Shown here: positions 47,659-59,141 of the stretch, piece by piece | How positions within the stretch are numbered: the stretch's first letter is position 1 | Layout: every line of letters begins with the position of its first letter | From: Trogon surrucura | Taxonomy: Eukaryota; Chordata; Aves; Trogoniformes; Trogonidae | Reading direction: 5' to 3' | DNA: 64,000 nucleotides | NCBI GenBank assembly: GCA_020746105.1 | Contig: CM036633.1 | Span: forward strand, 15,980,501-16,044,500 | Translations under genes and position numbers: made by a program | The notes under the pieces: generated by a model | Told to the model about the DNA's origin: nothing | What the model saw: the letters and a program-made list of their open reading frames with translations, nothing else | Database searches by the model: none

Positions 47659-48879
47659 CTAACAAAAGGGTTAAAATGTCTTCCCAAATCGTTCTTGCAG
47701 GGTGAATTCTTATCCACGAGGGAATCTGTTTGTATCTTGTTTTACCACTTCCCAACAACTGGCCTGCGTGTTGTCCATGTACAGTGACGGGTCACCCAGC
47801 TGCCCTTAGGCACCCTTTTGAGACCAACCGACCAAAAGTGGATCATCTGAAAACAAACGGTTCTGGTTTGCCGGTCCAATTAATTCCCCCTTTACAGGGA
47901 TTCTTCACAGAAAGGCCAAGGTGCTGCTCTGGACAGGGAGGGAGGATGCAGCCAAGGATGGTGCTGGCTGGCCAGAGGGTGACCAGGGCAGGATGGAAAT
48001 GGCAAGACCGGGTACGGGCACAGCCGGGCAAGGGGCAGGCAGGACTAGGGCAGAGGAGGAGCACTTCGCACCTGCTGGGCCGGGGGCGACACCACGGGCA
48101 CGGGAGCTCGGGCAGCGCCGCCGGTGCCGCCGCGGGCACGGACCCGCCGGGGGCGGGAGGGCGGTGGTGGCGGGGCGGCTGGAGCCGGGAGCGCGGCGGC
48201 GGCAGGTGCGGGCCGGGCAGGGCGCAGCTCCGCGGGAGCTCCCTGCCCCTCGGCAGCGTCCGGCCCCGCTCCGCACCCGGGGCCCCGCAGAGCTCCGCCC
48301 GGCCCCGCGGCGCTGCCGCTCCCTGCCCGGGTCCCCTCCACGGCCGGCGCCAGCCCCGCGGGCAGCACCCGGGGGACGGCAGCGGGGCGCAGGGGGAACG
48401 CGCCCGCCGCGGGGCCCGGCGCCGCCTCCGCGGGGCCGCTCCCGGCGCCCTCGCACCTCTCGAGGCCTCGGGCGACTCCCGGCGCCGGGGCCTGCGGGGA
48501 GCGAAGCGGCAGCCGGGCACGCGCGCAGCCCCTCTCGCCGGCCCCGCGCTGAGGCCGCGGCGGGCGGTGGCGGTGGCGGGGCCGGTGGGATCCCCGGGAG
48601 ACGGCGCTAGGCCCCCGGTTCGCATCCGGGGACCCGGCGGGCGGACGTGGAGGGCGCGGGCGGGGCGGCGGCGGCGGGGGGCGGGGCGCGGGGGCGGCGG
48701 CGCGGCCAATCGCGGCCGCGCTCTCATCGGTGCAAACAGGAGCACAATGGAGCGAGCGGCGGGCGCGCTGCAGCCAAGCTTGGCGCGGCCGCCGCGCGGC
48801 TGACGGGCCCGCCCGCCAATGGGCGCCGGCGCGCGGCGGCGGGCAGCCAATGGGCGCGGGGCGGGGGCGTGCCCGGGCG

Positions 48880-48964
48880 AGGTTAGGGTGTCCTTGCAGG
48901 GTGCTGGGCTAAACTTCACCAAATAATAGCTGTTTGTATTTGGGCGGCCGAGGAGCCATTTTAG
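48880..48964 (+). other. Probable non-coding first exon of an unidentified gene
   Basis: After the last CCAAT box the composition drops to an AT-richer stretch (CACCAAATAATAGCTGTTTG, TATTTGGGCGGCCGAGGAGC, CATTTTAG). This is followed at 48,965 by GTGAGT, a consensus 5' splice site. There is no ATG with a sustained frame in it, so it would be 5' UTR. The start (TSS) is a guess within 48,860-48,935. I do not recognise the gene; its other exons are not visible to 64,000. Confidence 0.5.
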
Positions 48965-49018
48965 GTGAGTTCTGCCCCGAAGTTCGGGGTTCGCCCGCCC
49001 GGCGCGGCCGGGGAGGGC

Positions 49019-49036
49019 GGGGGGGGGGGGGGGGGG
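49019..49036. repeat. Poly-G run (18 G) next to the putative first exon
   Basis: Eighteen uninterrupted G just 55 bases after the putative donor. Another G-run of 13 lies at 49,251-49,263 and a C-run of 12 at 49,342-49,353. They can form G-quadruplexes and are likely assembly-error spots. Confidence 0.9.
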
Positions 49037-50030
49037 CGGCCGGGCCGCGCCGGGGCGGCGCTATGAATGAACTCGGCGGCGGCGCGGGCCGCGGGGCGGG
49101 CGGCGGGGCCGGGGCGGCCGCCGGCCCTGTCATGGCTCCGGCTGCGGGGCCGGGCCGGGCTCAGCCGCGGGGGAAGGGCGAGGAGAGGCGGCGGCGCCCC
49201 CCCCGCGGGCCCTCCCTCGCCCGGGGCCGGCGGGGCGGGGGGCGGGGGGCGGGGGGGGGGGGGAGGGCAGCCGCGGCGCCTCTCTCCGGAGCCGCCGGGC
49301 GCGGGGGAGGCCGGGCCGGGCCGGCCGCTCGGGGCCCGCTTCCCCCCCCCCCCACTCCCGCCGCCGGGCTGTGCGGGGGGCCGGGGGCGGGGCGGGCTCC
49401 CCCCGGCGCGGCGCGGAGGCTCCTCCCGGCCGGGTGGTGGTGGGGGCTCGGGGCTCGGCCCCCCGCTGCGGGCGGGGTGCGGGTGCCGGGAGCCTGCCCG
49501 CGGGCGCAGCGCTCAAGGGGAGAAAAAAAAATAAATACAAATCGATACCGAAGTCTTTAAACTCGGCGGGCGGGGGAGGAGCGGGTCCCGCGGGAGGCCC
49601 CGGGGCGCGGGCGGCCGGGCGGGGGCTGCCGGCCCTTCCCTCCGCCGCGGGGACGGGCCTGGGGCCGGCCGTGACACTGCGGCCGCGGCACCGCGGAGGC
49701 CCCGCGGTCACGTCGGAGCCGCGTCTGCGGGCGCCGCAGCCCCCCCCCGCCCGCGTCCCGGTGGCCGCGGCCGGGGGTGTCCCCCCGCGCTTGCCCGTGA
49801 CCTTTGCCGGCGGTCGGGGCGGTCGCAGCCCTGCTCGGCGGTTTGCGGGGTGGGCGCCGGCGGGTGCGGCAGGAGCGGAGCCGCTCAGGTCCCGCTCGGG
49901 GGGTTCGCCTCCCGCCAGCCGGCTGGGCTCGCAGCGGGGCCGGGCCCAGCGCCCCGCACACGGGCAGCCGGCTCTGCCCGAGCTGCCGCCGGGCTCCGGT
50001 GCGGCAGAGCTTTGCAGTGACCGCTGCGAA

Positions 50031-53000
50031 GAGCGCTCGGTTTATTTCTTCTGTGAGCTGGGATGCTTCCAGCCAGAACCTCGGGCTTCTTCCTTGTTTA
50101 CCTCCTGCTCGGGAGATGCGGCAAATGCTCTTAGGGTTGGAGAACGAGCAGAGAGGCCCGGGGACGGTTTGCTGCAGGTTTGCAGCGTGCCCGGTGGGTT
50201 CCTGTGCCGGACTCTCCGCTGGCACGGGCCCCGGGGCAGGGAGCTCCCTCCGGGCAGGCGGACGCGGTTGTCGTTGGTAGATGCTCATCCCCGAGCCCTT
50301 CACTCGCAGCACTACGGGTATCTGAGAGCCGACCGCCTGTATCCTTTGAAGCAGCGTGGGCTTGGCTGGATCGGGGAGGGGAGAGGGAACACTGAGCTCT
50401 GTGAGGACTTTCCCCACCGTGAAGCGTTGTTGTTGCTTTCAGGCCCCGTCCCGGTGGTGGCACAGGAGCAGGTGCCCCCGTACCTCCCCTCGCCCCTTGT
50501 TTACCGCGTTCACGGCACAGCTCTGTTGCGCTGCTTTGCAGAGAAACTGTTGTTTTGGTCCAGCTGTTGAAGTATGAAGCAATACCGGCATGTTTTTGCT
50601 CTGGGAGTAAATTCTTCCTGCAGTAAATAGGTTGTTTCTCTCAAGGCCTCCAGCTGGGTCGGTTTTATTCAGGGCTGCCACTGGATTCCTTTCCCACTTG
50701 TTTAGTGGAAAATTGATTCCTCTTCCCACTACAAAGCTTAATGTTGTTGTCTGTTTGCCTTTGGAAAGCTGATCCTGCCCTTCGTCTCCAAATCGGTACA
50801 GCTGCCTGAACTCGCCGGTCCTTCAGGAGCCTCAGACGTGCTCCTGAGTTTCCTTCACTGCAAAGCTGGGAAGCGCGCGGCAGCGCCGGGGTGAGGCTGC
50901 TGGAGTGTTGCCCCTCGAGTGCTTCCAGCGGTAAAGCCTGATAACTAGCAGAGTTGTATCCTCTCAACATCCGCGTGTACCTCGCGCCGCAGAACTGAAA
51001 GCGTGTATTGTTATTCTTCAAATAAAAGCCAAAGTCAATGAGAGAAGTTAGAGAAAGGCTGATCTTGGTTCGTTTTCGCTCTTGTGAAGGTTGAAGCCCA
51101 TCCCGCAGCCGCGGCTCTTTGTTTCTGCCACTTGTCTCGTTCCTCCGAGCAGAACCGTTGCTTGCCCGGTTGCTGAGGGGGCAGTCGCAGCCCCTTGCCC
51201 TGGGTTAGGACGGGTGTGCTAAAACCGAGCCTGCGTGAACTGGTGAGATGGGGCAGCTCTTGGGCCGATTCTTGATGCTTGTGGCGTGCGGATAATGCGC
51301 AGCTTTCACAGAAGGTGCTGCCAGGGTCCTTCATTAACGTTGCTCTGGGCGCTGCTCTCTGGTTGGGTCGTGTTTGCCTCTCCCTCTGTTGCCCTGCGTG
51401 TTGGCGTCGGGGCAGAGTGTCCCGTCCTCAAGCAGCTGCCCGTGGCTGCGCCGGTGTTGGCCCCGACGGTCAGTGCTGTGTGTGTTTTCAGGGTCTGTTG
51501 GTTTCTAGTGGCTTGGTTGGAGGGGGCTCTCAGAGGAATGTCTCGTTTTCCTGACTGCTTTTTATCATATTTCTTCAACAGGAAGCAAATGTCTGCCTGC
51601 CCCCCAGCCCTGAAGTGTAATCTCAATAATTTTTACGAGTCTTCGTCGAGAGATCTTTAATGTTTTCTCAAGAGCTTCTCCAAAGACATAAACTTTTACA
51701 GGTGGCTAATGTGAAGGTTTGTGTTATTTCGAGAGGGGTTTGCACAAGCAAGAGAACTTGTTTTTGTGAGACGACAGGGCCGGGAGCTCGGCCGCCAGCA
51801 CAGGCCTTTGTTTTTCGCGTGAAGCTCCGATGTCTTGGCCTGTCTGGGCCTTGCAGAGATAAGAGCTGGTATCGTGCGCATCGGCGCGCGGGAGAAGCTC
51901 GCCCTTGCGAAGGAGGGGAGAGGGTTGAGCGGCCTTGTGCTGCGAGTGAGCAGGAATGTGGACTCGGTGCGTTGGGTCTGGAAAGCAGGCACGCGTAGCG
52001 GGGCTTCTCTGAAGTTGTCTTAAAGGGACCCTGGCGAGCACGGTGGTCCGATGTCTTCTTGAGCTTCAGGGCAGCCGAGAGGGCTTGTTGTCATTGCTCC
52101 TGTACGTGGCAGGGAAAGCGCTTCTGCTCTCTCGTCCCCAGTTTCCTGCTTGGGAGCCTGCAGCTGGCCTCTGGTGCTGGCAGCTTTGCCCTGGGCTGTG
52201 GAAGAGAGGCTGAGCCGTTGTTTGGGGGCAGCAAGCTGCATCAAGGGCAGGGAAGGCGGTCGGGGTGAATGCTCTACGTGTGGTCGAGCAGCAGCGTTTG
52301 CTGCGGGCGGCGCTGGTGGCAACAGGCGGGGTTTGGTGGGTTCTCGGCACCCTGAAACCCCACGAAAACAGAGCTGTGGTGGCGGCGCGACCGAGATCCT
52401 GCGAGGAGGTACCGGGCCCCTGCGTGGCGGCGTGCTGCGAGCGCCCCGCTGGGCAGCGCTGGGCTGGCTGCCCCCCGGCCGCCTGCGGGCACCAGCCCCG
52501 GGTGGGAACGAGAGCCGGGGAGAGGTGACCGACCCGGCAGCAGCTGAGGAGAAACGTGGTGGGTGTCAGCGTATGACATGAGGAGACTCTGATTTTGCTT
52601 TCTATTATCTCAGGCTGGTGCAATATGTTTTCCGTGTGATAGGACAATGCCTTCAACTTTCCCTTATATGGGAAAATCTGGTATGCAGCTTAGCAATCGG
52701 CCAATATGTGGCTATTAATTTTTAGCATTGTTGTGTTGAATGTGTCCAGTCAGCCTCAGAAGTAGGAGATACCTGGGACGCCGCGGCCGGGTTTGAGGCA
52801 GGTCCATGACGGAGCCCCGGGGAGAGGTCGTGGCTGTGCCCCCGGGGAACTCGGCACGCTCGGCTCCCTGGGAAGTCGGCTCAGAGCTGGGAGAGTTCGG
52901 TGCCTGGGTGTCGGGCTCCTGCCCTGCGCCGACCCGGGGCCCAGCGCTGGGAGCGGAGCTGGGGCCCTCGGTCGCGCTGGCACCAGGAGGTCAGTGGAGC

Positions 53001-56000
53001 ACTTGACCCACCCTTTGTGCAGGGACCTTGCCCCTGCGGAGGAAGCGCTCGCCAGGGTTAGGGGGTGCAGGCTCTTTCCGTGCTGCAGCCTGTTGCCTCT
53101 AGGGGATTCCCAGCCGGCAGTGAGCACAAATCCTCCTCTAGCAAGAGCAACACACTCTTTTCAGTCCAGAAAAGAAAGCGAGAAGTGTGGGAACTGAGTC
53201 CCAGTCCCTCGTTGTTTTTCATGTGGGCGCCGGAAATGTGCTCGCAGAGGTGCGCTGGGCATGGGTCGGGCAGGGCAGGTGATGCGGTGACGACGAGATC
53301 TTGGCTTGGCCGGAGGGTGCACGTCACCTTGCCCAGCCCTGGTGTCCCCGAGAGGGGTGCAGCTCGCACAGAGGGGTGCTGCTTGTAGCCGTCTCACAGC
53401 GACGTAGGAGGAACAGCGTGTCTTCTGCAGTCCTGCCTTTGTCCAAACTTTATGCACCCCTGATGTTGCACTAGGGTAGGAAGTGTTACCTGGTTGGGTG
53501 TTTTGGGGCTTTTTGTTGTTGTTTGTTTGTTTTTTGAATTGTGTTTTCACTCCTGAGATTAAGTTTAGATCTCTTCTGGTGAAGTTTGCTCATACTTGTC
53601 TGGCACGTTCTGCCTTTGCCTCGGTTGTTATGGGAAGTCTTTTGGGGTGGCTTTGCCGAAATCAGGGGAAAGTTGTGCCTGTCAGGGTCAGTTTGCAGAG
53701 TGTTTCTGTTTCTGTAGAAGTGTGGGATCTGTGGGGCCCTGCTTTGCGTTAGCAAAGTGAGATGGGGCAGCGTCGAGGGTCGGGCTGGTGTCAGCCCAGC
53801 CCCTGAACTGTCGGTGTGTCCCTGCTGACACACAGTGTTGGGAGGGAGGGACAGGTGGGCAGTGGGAAGGCGAGGTTATTTCATTCCGTATCTTGTGTCA
53901 TCCTAAAGCATGTGTTGAAATTACAGCTTGGTGGCTCTGGCACAGGAACGTCGGTGGACAGGGCACGAGGTGCTGTCAGGGCCCCCAGGCTGGGAGCTCG
54001 CCTGCGGGAGGAGCAGAGCTGGGTGTCCCGAGGGTGGCCTGTGGGTAGGGGCGACAGGAGCTCAGCACTTACTGCCCTGAGGGTTGCTAAAACTCTCTAG
54101 GGTGTAAGACCCCCACCCGTTCCCCCCAGGAGGTGTCTGAGTTGCAGCTCTTTGAAGACAGAAGCAGGATTTCAGCGAATTGAAGGAATTCAACCACCAG
54201 GCCCTCCGCGTTAGCAGCTGCTGCTGGAGTTATGATCCCTCTGTATTGCTCTAGAAACAAGCATAGGGGAGCTTCCTTCAAAACACTCACAGCTGTTAAA
54301 CCTCTCTTCAGAAGCTGGGTGGGTAAACAGATAACTAAGCTGGTTTATGGGCTTTCTGGCTTTCATTTTGCACTTTAACTTACACTCAACGGCTGCCTTT
54401 GAAGGTGAATTCCAGTGGCAGCGCTGTGCTGGTGTGCAAACGCAGGGGCAGGGGTGATGCAAAGATACGGGGGGCTTTCACCTTTTCGACCTATCAGTAG
54501 GTGAAGTATTGGTTCTTTAAGAAGCATTAATGCCCTGTGTACGTGCGTTGAGGCAGAATTAAAGTTAGTCCTAGATACGAGAATAAACATTAGTGCTTTG
54601 CTATGGACGTGCTGTGAAAGCTGCTATTTTTGCGTGAGCTGCTGCCTCGAGTCCTCTAGCTCCTGTGCAGAGAGCACCTTTAACCCTAGATGTTTCCTCT
54701 GCTTTCGTTGAACTTAAAACACACTTAAGGTAAAATGAAGCTGAAGTGTTAGGTGGCTGTTAATTGGGGCTCAGGGAAGAGAGCCATTCTCCCCCGGTGG
54801 CTTCCCTATACGTGCGTGGTGCAGCCTGTGCTCGCCTGGCCGGGAAGGAGAGCAGTGGGCTGTGGGAATGCACGGTGCCTTGCTCTTATTTGTATGCTTC
54901 TCTGCTTGTTGCTTCAGGGCAAGCAAAGCCGTGTTTCTCAGTGATCTTTCTCAGTCCCCGTAGGGTGCCCCTCACCAGGGCATCGGAGCTTTTCCCGGCA
55001 TGCACTTTGGTGCATACATAAAGGCAGGTTTCTCTCGTCTACCGCAGACAGCAGAGACTGTGCTCTGTTTGCTGGCTGTGCGGTGGTGTTGTGGGGAGGC
55101 TGACTGGAGCAGGGCTCGCACTTGCTGTGAAGGTGCTGAGGTTTGTGGTTACCTTGATTTCTTCAGAGAAGTGGTTACGGATCTGTGGGCCAGGCATGGT
55201 GACTGCTCTGCCTCCTCGCTCCGGGAGGGTGAGAATTTCTGTCTAACGTTGCTGTTTGGGAGCTGGGCCAGTCCCACGTTGTGCTTTGATGACCAGGGCT
55301 TTTGAGTCTGGAAGGCGGAGGAAGGAGTGGGTCACTATAGGCACAAGCTCTTTGAAGCTTTAATAGTTTTAATTTTGATGAGGGGCCTGTCTGGGAGCCC
55401 CGTAGCGAGGTGTGACTCCGCAGGCTTGCAGGCCGTGTGTGTGAGCAGGTACAGCTCTGCCCGCGTCTGCCAGGGCACAGCGCGCGGTGTGTGGAGACGT
55501 GGTTACGTGCAGATGCTGCTCTCTGGTTTTCAGGTAGGCTCTCTGCTGAGCAGAGCGTGACATTTGGGCTGAGGAGTTTCAGGCAGTGCTCCTGAACCCT
55601 TTCCTGGATCCAGCTCTACCTCCTCTTCTTTCTGCCATCCTGAGCTGAGAGGGGGGTTGTTTGACACGGAGCAGAAGTGGGTTTCTGGACCTTGTTGGAT
55701 GCTGGTTCCTCCAGAGACACCCACTGAAGGAAGGGGTCGGAAAATGGGTACCTTATCCAGGTACAGAGGGAAAGGAGGTGTGGACACCGTGTTGGCATGG
55801 CCTTGGGTACGGGCAGCACGAGTGGGCTGGGACACGTGTCTGTGGGGCCTGTGCTCTGCCGTTGTGTCCAGGGTTTGCTTGCCTGACCCTCGTGTTGCTG
55901 CACGTCAAAGGAGCCCCATGTCTGTAGCCAGGCAAGCAGGAACAAGAGTCTGGTAGTTTGGTGCAGCCAGTGCCACGTGCTTGCCCGCTGGCTAGTTGAC

Positions 56001-59000
56001 CGCGTGGAAGTGGCACTGGTTGGCTCGAGGGCCCCAGACGTGGTGACTGTCTCCTCTGCGCCCTGAACTGGTGCAGCCTGGCTCCAGGAGAGGCCCAGGA
56101 CAGCTTTGCCTCTGCGCTGTCTGAAGGGGCTGGGTGTGCTCTGAGGTCCCAGCGGTGCTTGGGAACAGGGGCTCTGCAAAGACGGAGCTCTGCAGTCGGC
56201 GTCGGTGGTTGCAGCCGGGACCTGCTCGCACGGGAGGGGTGTGCTCCCTCCCTGCCCGAGCGTGGATCTCCAGCCCGGCGAGGCTGATGCTCTCCCCACT
56301 GCTCCTTGACCCGGCCTCCAGCTGAAGGGCTCCGTGAGCTGGGACAAGGAGACACCTCTCCACACGGGCTTTCGGTAGCATTTACTTGCCACATGTCTGG
56401 GCAGAACTTTGGGTGCTCGCTGTTTCAAAAGGATACCCAGGTGTATTAAAGAATTGTCTGTAGCTGAACAGGGAGCCAAACCTGGCATTGCTGAACTCTG
56501 TGCACAGGAGGAATCGATGAATTTCTTTTTGGCACTGCTTTCTTTCTCCCTCCCTTCCTCTCTCCCATGCTGGAATGTTTCTTGGAATGGTGTGAAAGAC
56601 ACAAATGCCAGGAAGCATTGTGACAGTGGAGAGGAATGTCTCCTTGCAGGTGACACCTGAACTCTGGAGGCTGTTCTTCAAAGTAGCTTCAGCTCAGATT
56701 GTGGAGGACTTGCATCTCAGAAAGTTAAATTCAAAATGAACTGGAAGCCCTTGGGGGTGAATGTCAGGGAGCTGCAGTACTTGCAGGGCAGCGCAGTTGA
56801 AGTGGGGGCGTGAGGATGTGAACCTGAGGGCTGCGGGGTAGCAGCACGGTTTGCTCTGGGTTGTGTTAGGGGGGTTTGCTGCATTGTGCTTTCTCTCCCT
56901 GTTCTTTAGATGCTTGGGAAACAGGTCTGCTGCTTCAGTACACAAGTTTTCAGGCCTGGAGAACAGCAGATTTCTGTGTGTTGCTATTTTGGGCCGAGGT
57001 TTGCTAGTTTCTCTTAAGATGTACAGGAAGAGCAGAAGCCACGAGCTGTGGGACCTCCCCACAGCGCACAGCAAACCCGCGAGCTGCGGATGTTGCCGTC
57101 CTGGGTGCTGAGGACCAGCTTGGCTTCCCCGGTGCCACAGGTCTCGCCAGCCAACCTTTCTGCGCTCTCCCGGGGCGGGTGGGCTGGGTTCGCGGCGCTG
57201 GCAGGGCGGGTGCGGGAGCTGCTCTCCCAACAGGGCCCCTTGAAGCAAGTGACCTCTCTGAGCTGGTGGTGATCTCCTGTGCTTGGGCAGTGAGCAGTGC
57301 AGCAAAAGTCCTTTTGCTCCTGGAGGTCCCTTCTACTCCCTCTCCAACCTTTGCCACATGTGAGAGAGCAGAGATCAAGCTGAGCTTCCTTTGTCACCTG
57401 CGTTTTGAGAGCTGTAGGATCAGGGTAGCAGCGCTGCCCTAGAACTGCTCGCTCATCCCTCACGAATGGTACCTGGGCACCAGCCTTCAGTGCCTGCACT
57501 CAAATCTGTCGAGAGCTGTGGCCATGGTGGGCAAAGCAAGACTGGCCCTGAGCTCGCTTCGTGCACCGCACGGCCTTCCCTGCTCCGCCGCCTGCGTGCA
57601 GACGGGGCTTTTGCCAGTGCCCATCCTGCTCACGAGGCCCCGGGATTGCTTGAAGAGCTGACTGTGCTCTTGTGGCCGCATTGGCTGGCTGTGCTGGTGG
57701 CTCAGCCACATTTTACTTAGTTCCTGGCTTGGATATATTTCTTCAGGCATGTTCCCCTGGATGCAAAGCCTGGTTCACTCTTTTACTTTACTGTGGTTGT
57801 GGCGAGAGGGGGTAACTTCAAGCCAGCAGGTAATGGCAGCAGACGAGGGTGTGGGCTCACCCACCAGCTGGAGGGCTGGCGGGGTAAAGGCAATCCACTG
57901 TGAAGGTCTGCAGCAGGGAGTTCCAACTGGCAAAGGCTGACAGAAGCGCCCGAAGGAACGCTTTTCAGCAGGACTAGGCTCCGCGTCGCCGTTCGGAGCT
58001 GTGGCCGGTGTTGCTGCGCCATCCCAGCAGGACATCTGCACCGGGTGTGAGCCGTGCTCTTGATACGTGTGTACAGCTGGGTCTTGAGATGCTTTGCAAG
58101 TGTTTGTTCATCCTCTCAGTAGCCTTGCTGTGAACGTTCATCTTTTATCCCCGTTCTGGAGTTGGAACACAGAGGCACAAAAGGGCTCTGATTACCTTTG
58201 AGGAGCTGTCTGTAGTGTGGCAAAGCTCCTTCCCAACAGCTTAAATTTGCTATGCAGGGTATTAACAACAGCAAGAGGGGAAGATCTGTGCTTTTAGGAA
58301 TGCCATCTCATTTTTGGCCATCTGCCTTAGGATGGCTTGGGTTTGGTGCTTTTTGGTGTGTAGCTCTTGAGCTGTAACCTTATAAAAACATCTTTGAATT
58401 GGTCAGCTCTTGAGGTCTGTATGGCTTGAGCTGGCTTTTGTACACCTTTCGTACTAATAAAAGTGTTGTGGGCTAAGTTATGTGCCTGGTGGCACCTTTA
58501 CAGAGCCAGTGACCTTGAGGATGGACTTGAGCAACTAAGTGAAGTTCCAAGTGCTTGTGCTTGAGAAATAAAAGGCAGGAAGAAAATATGCAGAGTGTGC
58601 AGGACGCTGGTTTCTGCCGAAACCTCTGTATCCCTCCTGCTAGCTGGAGAGCAGCTGGGTGGTCTGCTTGTTGCAAGAAGCCTCCGAAGCAGCTGGCACT
58701 AACCCCTGCGCTCCCCTGGGCCCAGTGATCTGGAAGAGGCTTTTCTTATGCTGCTGGGAAGTCTGGCTCCTCCTCACCACCGGTCCAGGAAGCCCGTAGG
58801 AGCTGAGCACACAACCCCTTCCCTGCCCGGGGGTAACAGCCAGGCACTTCAGAGAAGAGAGCCTGCTTCTAGCACGGAGAGGGAGTTCTCAGAGCAACTT
58901 TGCCCATTTCCATCTAGGGTTGTGTTGCCTCTCCGACCCGAGGCTTCGCACAGTCTCCTTGGCACGCGAGGCTCTGCCTGCCTCATGGAGGAGCAGACAG

Positions 59001-59097
59001 GGTGCGCAGCCCCAGGCTAAGGGAGAGGAGTTGCCCGCCAGGCGTCTTTTCGGTTGCCGGCAAGCTGGTCCCACAGCTGTGTTGAACTGCAGATCGT
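50031..59097. other. Probable first intron or intergenic DNA, no gene seen
   Basis: Unique, moderately GC-rich sequence. Long open frames on either strand (for example minus 55,616-56,656) show no domain, no splice pattern and no repeat family. No RNA gene was recognised. Confidence 0.55.
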
Positions 59098-59141
59098 AGA
59101 ATCATAGAATGTTAGGGATTGGAAGGGACCTCGAAAGATCC
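59098..59141 (-). repeat. CR1 LINE 3' tail, antisense (very short)
   Basis: AGAATCATAGAATGTTAGGG, then ATTGGAAGGGACCTCGAAAG and ATC, is the reverse complement of the terminal 44 bases of the CR1 subtype at 20,924-21,464. It is nearly identical, so it is a recent, extremely 5'-truncated insertion. Confidence 0.92.

Larger units (their letters stand above)
48060..50030. promoter_or_regulatory. CpG island with probable promoter
   Basis: About 2 kb of very high GC with CpG at near-expected density. It has repeated GC boxes (GGGGCGGGGC-like, 48,655-48,700) and CCAAT boxes at 48,706-48,710, 48,816-48,820 and 48,847-48,851, spaced just upstream of a first-exon-like stretch. This is the classic layout of a TATA-less vertebrate promoter. 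The strand of transcription is suggested as + by the splice donor at 48,965. Upstream GC-rich sequence (48,060-48,650) could support divergent transcription. Confidence 0.8.

Noticed and set aside
28080-48050. SLC32A1, ADIG or ARHGAP40 expected from mammalian gene order
   Set aside because: No exon encoding recognisable parts of these proteins was seen on either strand, so none is annotated.
47730-48803. Long open frames (over 350 codons on either strand) in the CpG island
   Set aside because: They are products of extreme GC content: Arg/Gly/Ala/Pro low complexity, no domain, and they run across the promoter motifs.
49064-49140. ATG-started Gly/Ala-rich peptide (MNELGGGAGRG...) as a gene start
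   Set aside because: It lies after the likely splice donor, and its composition is simply that of a CpG island.
49371-50570. A 399-codon + strand open frame after the putative first exon
   Set aside because: Composition is GC-driven in its first half, there is no recognisable motif, and nothing in the second half resembles a known protein.
55616-56656. A 346-codon minus-strand open frame
   Set aside because: Ser/Pro/Gln-rich without domain, CpG promoter or splice structure. TAA/TAG-poor GC-rich DNA makes such frames common here.
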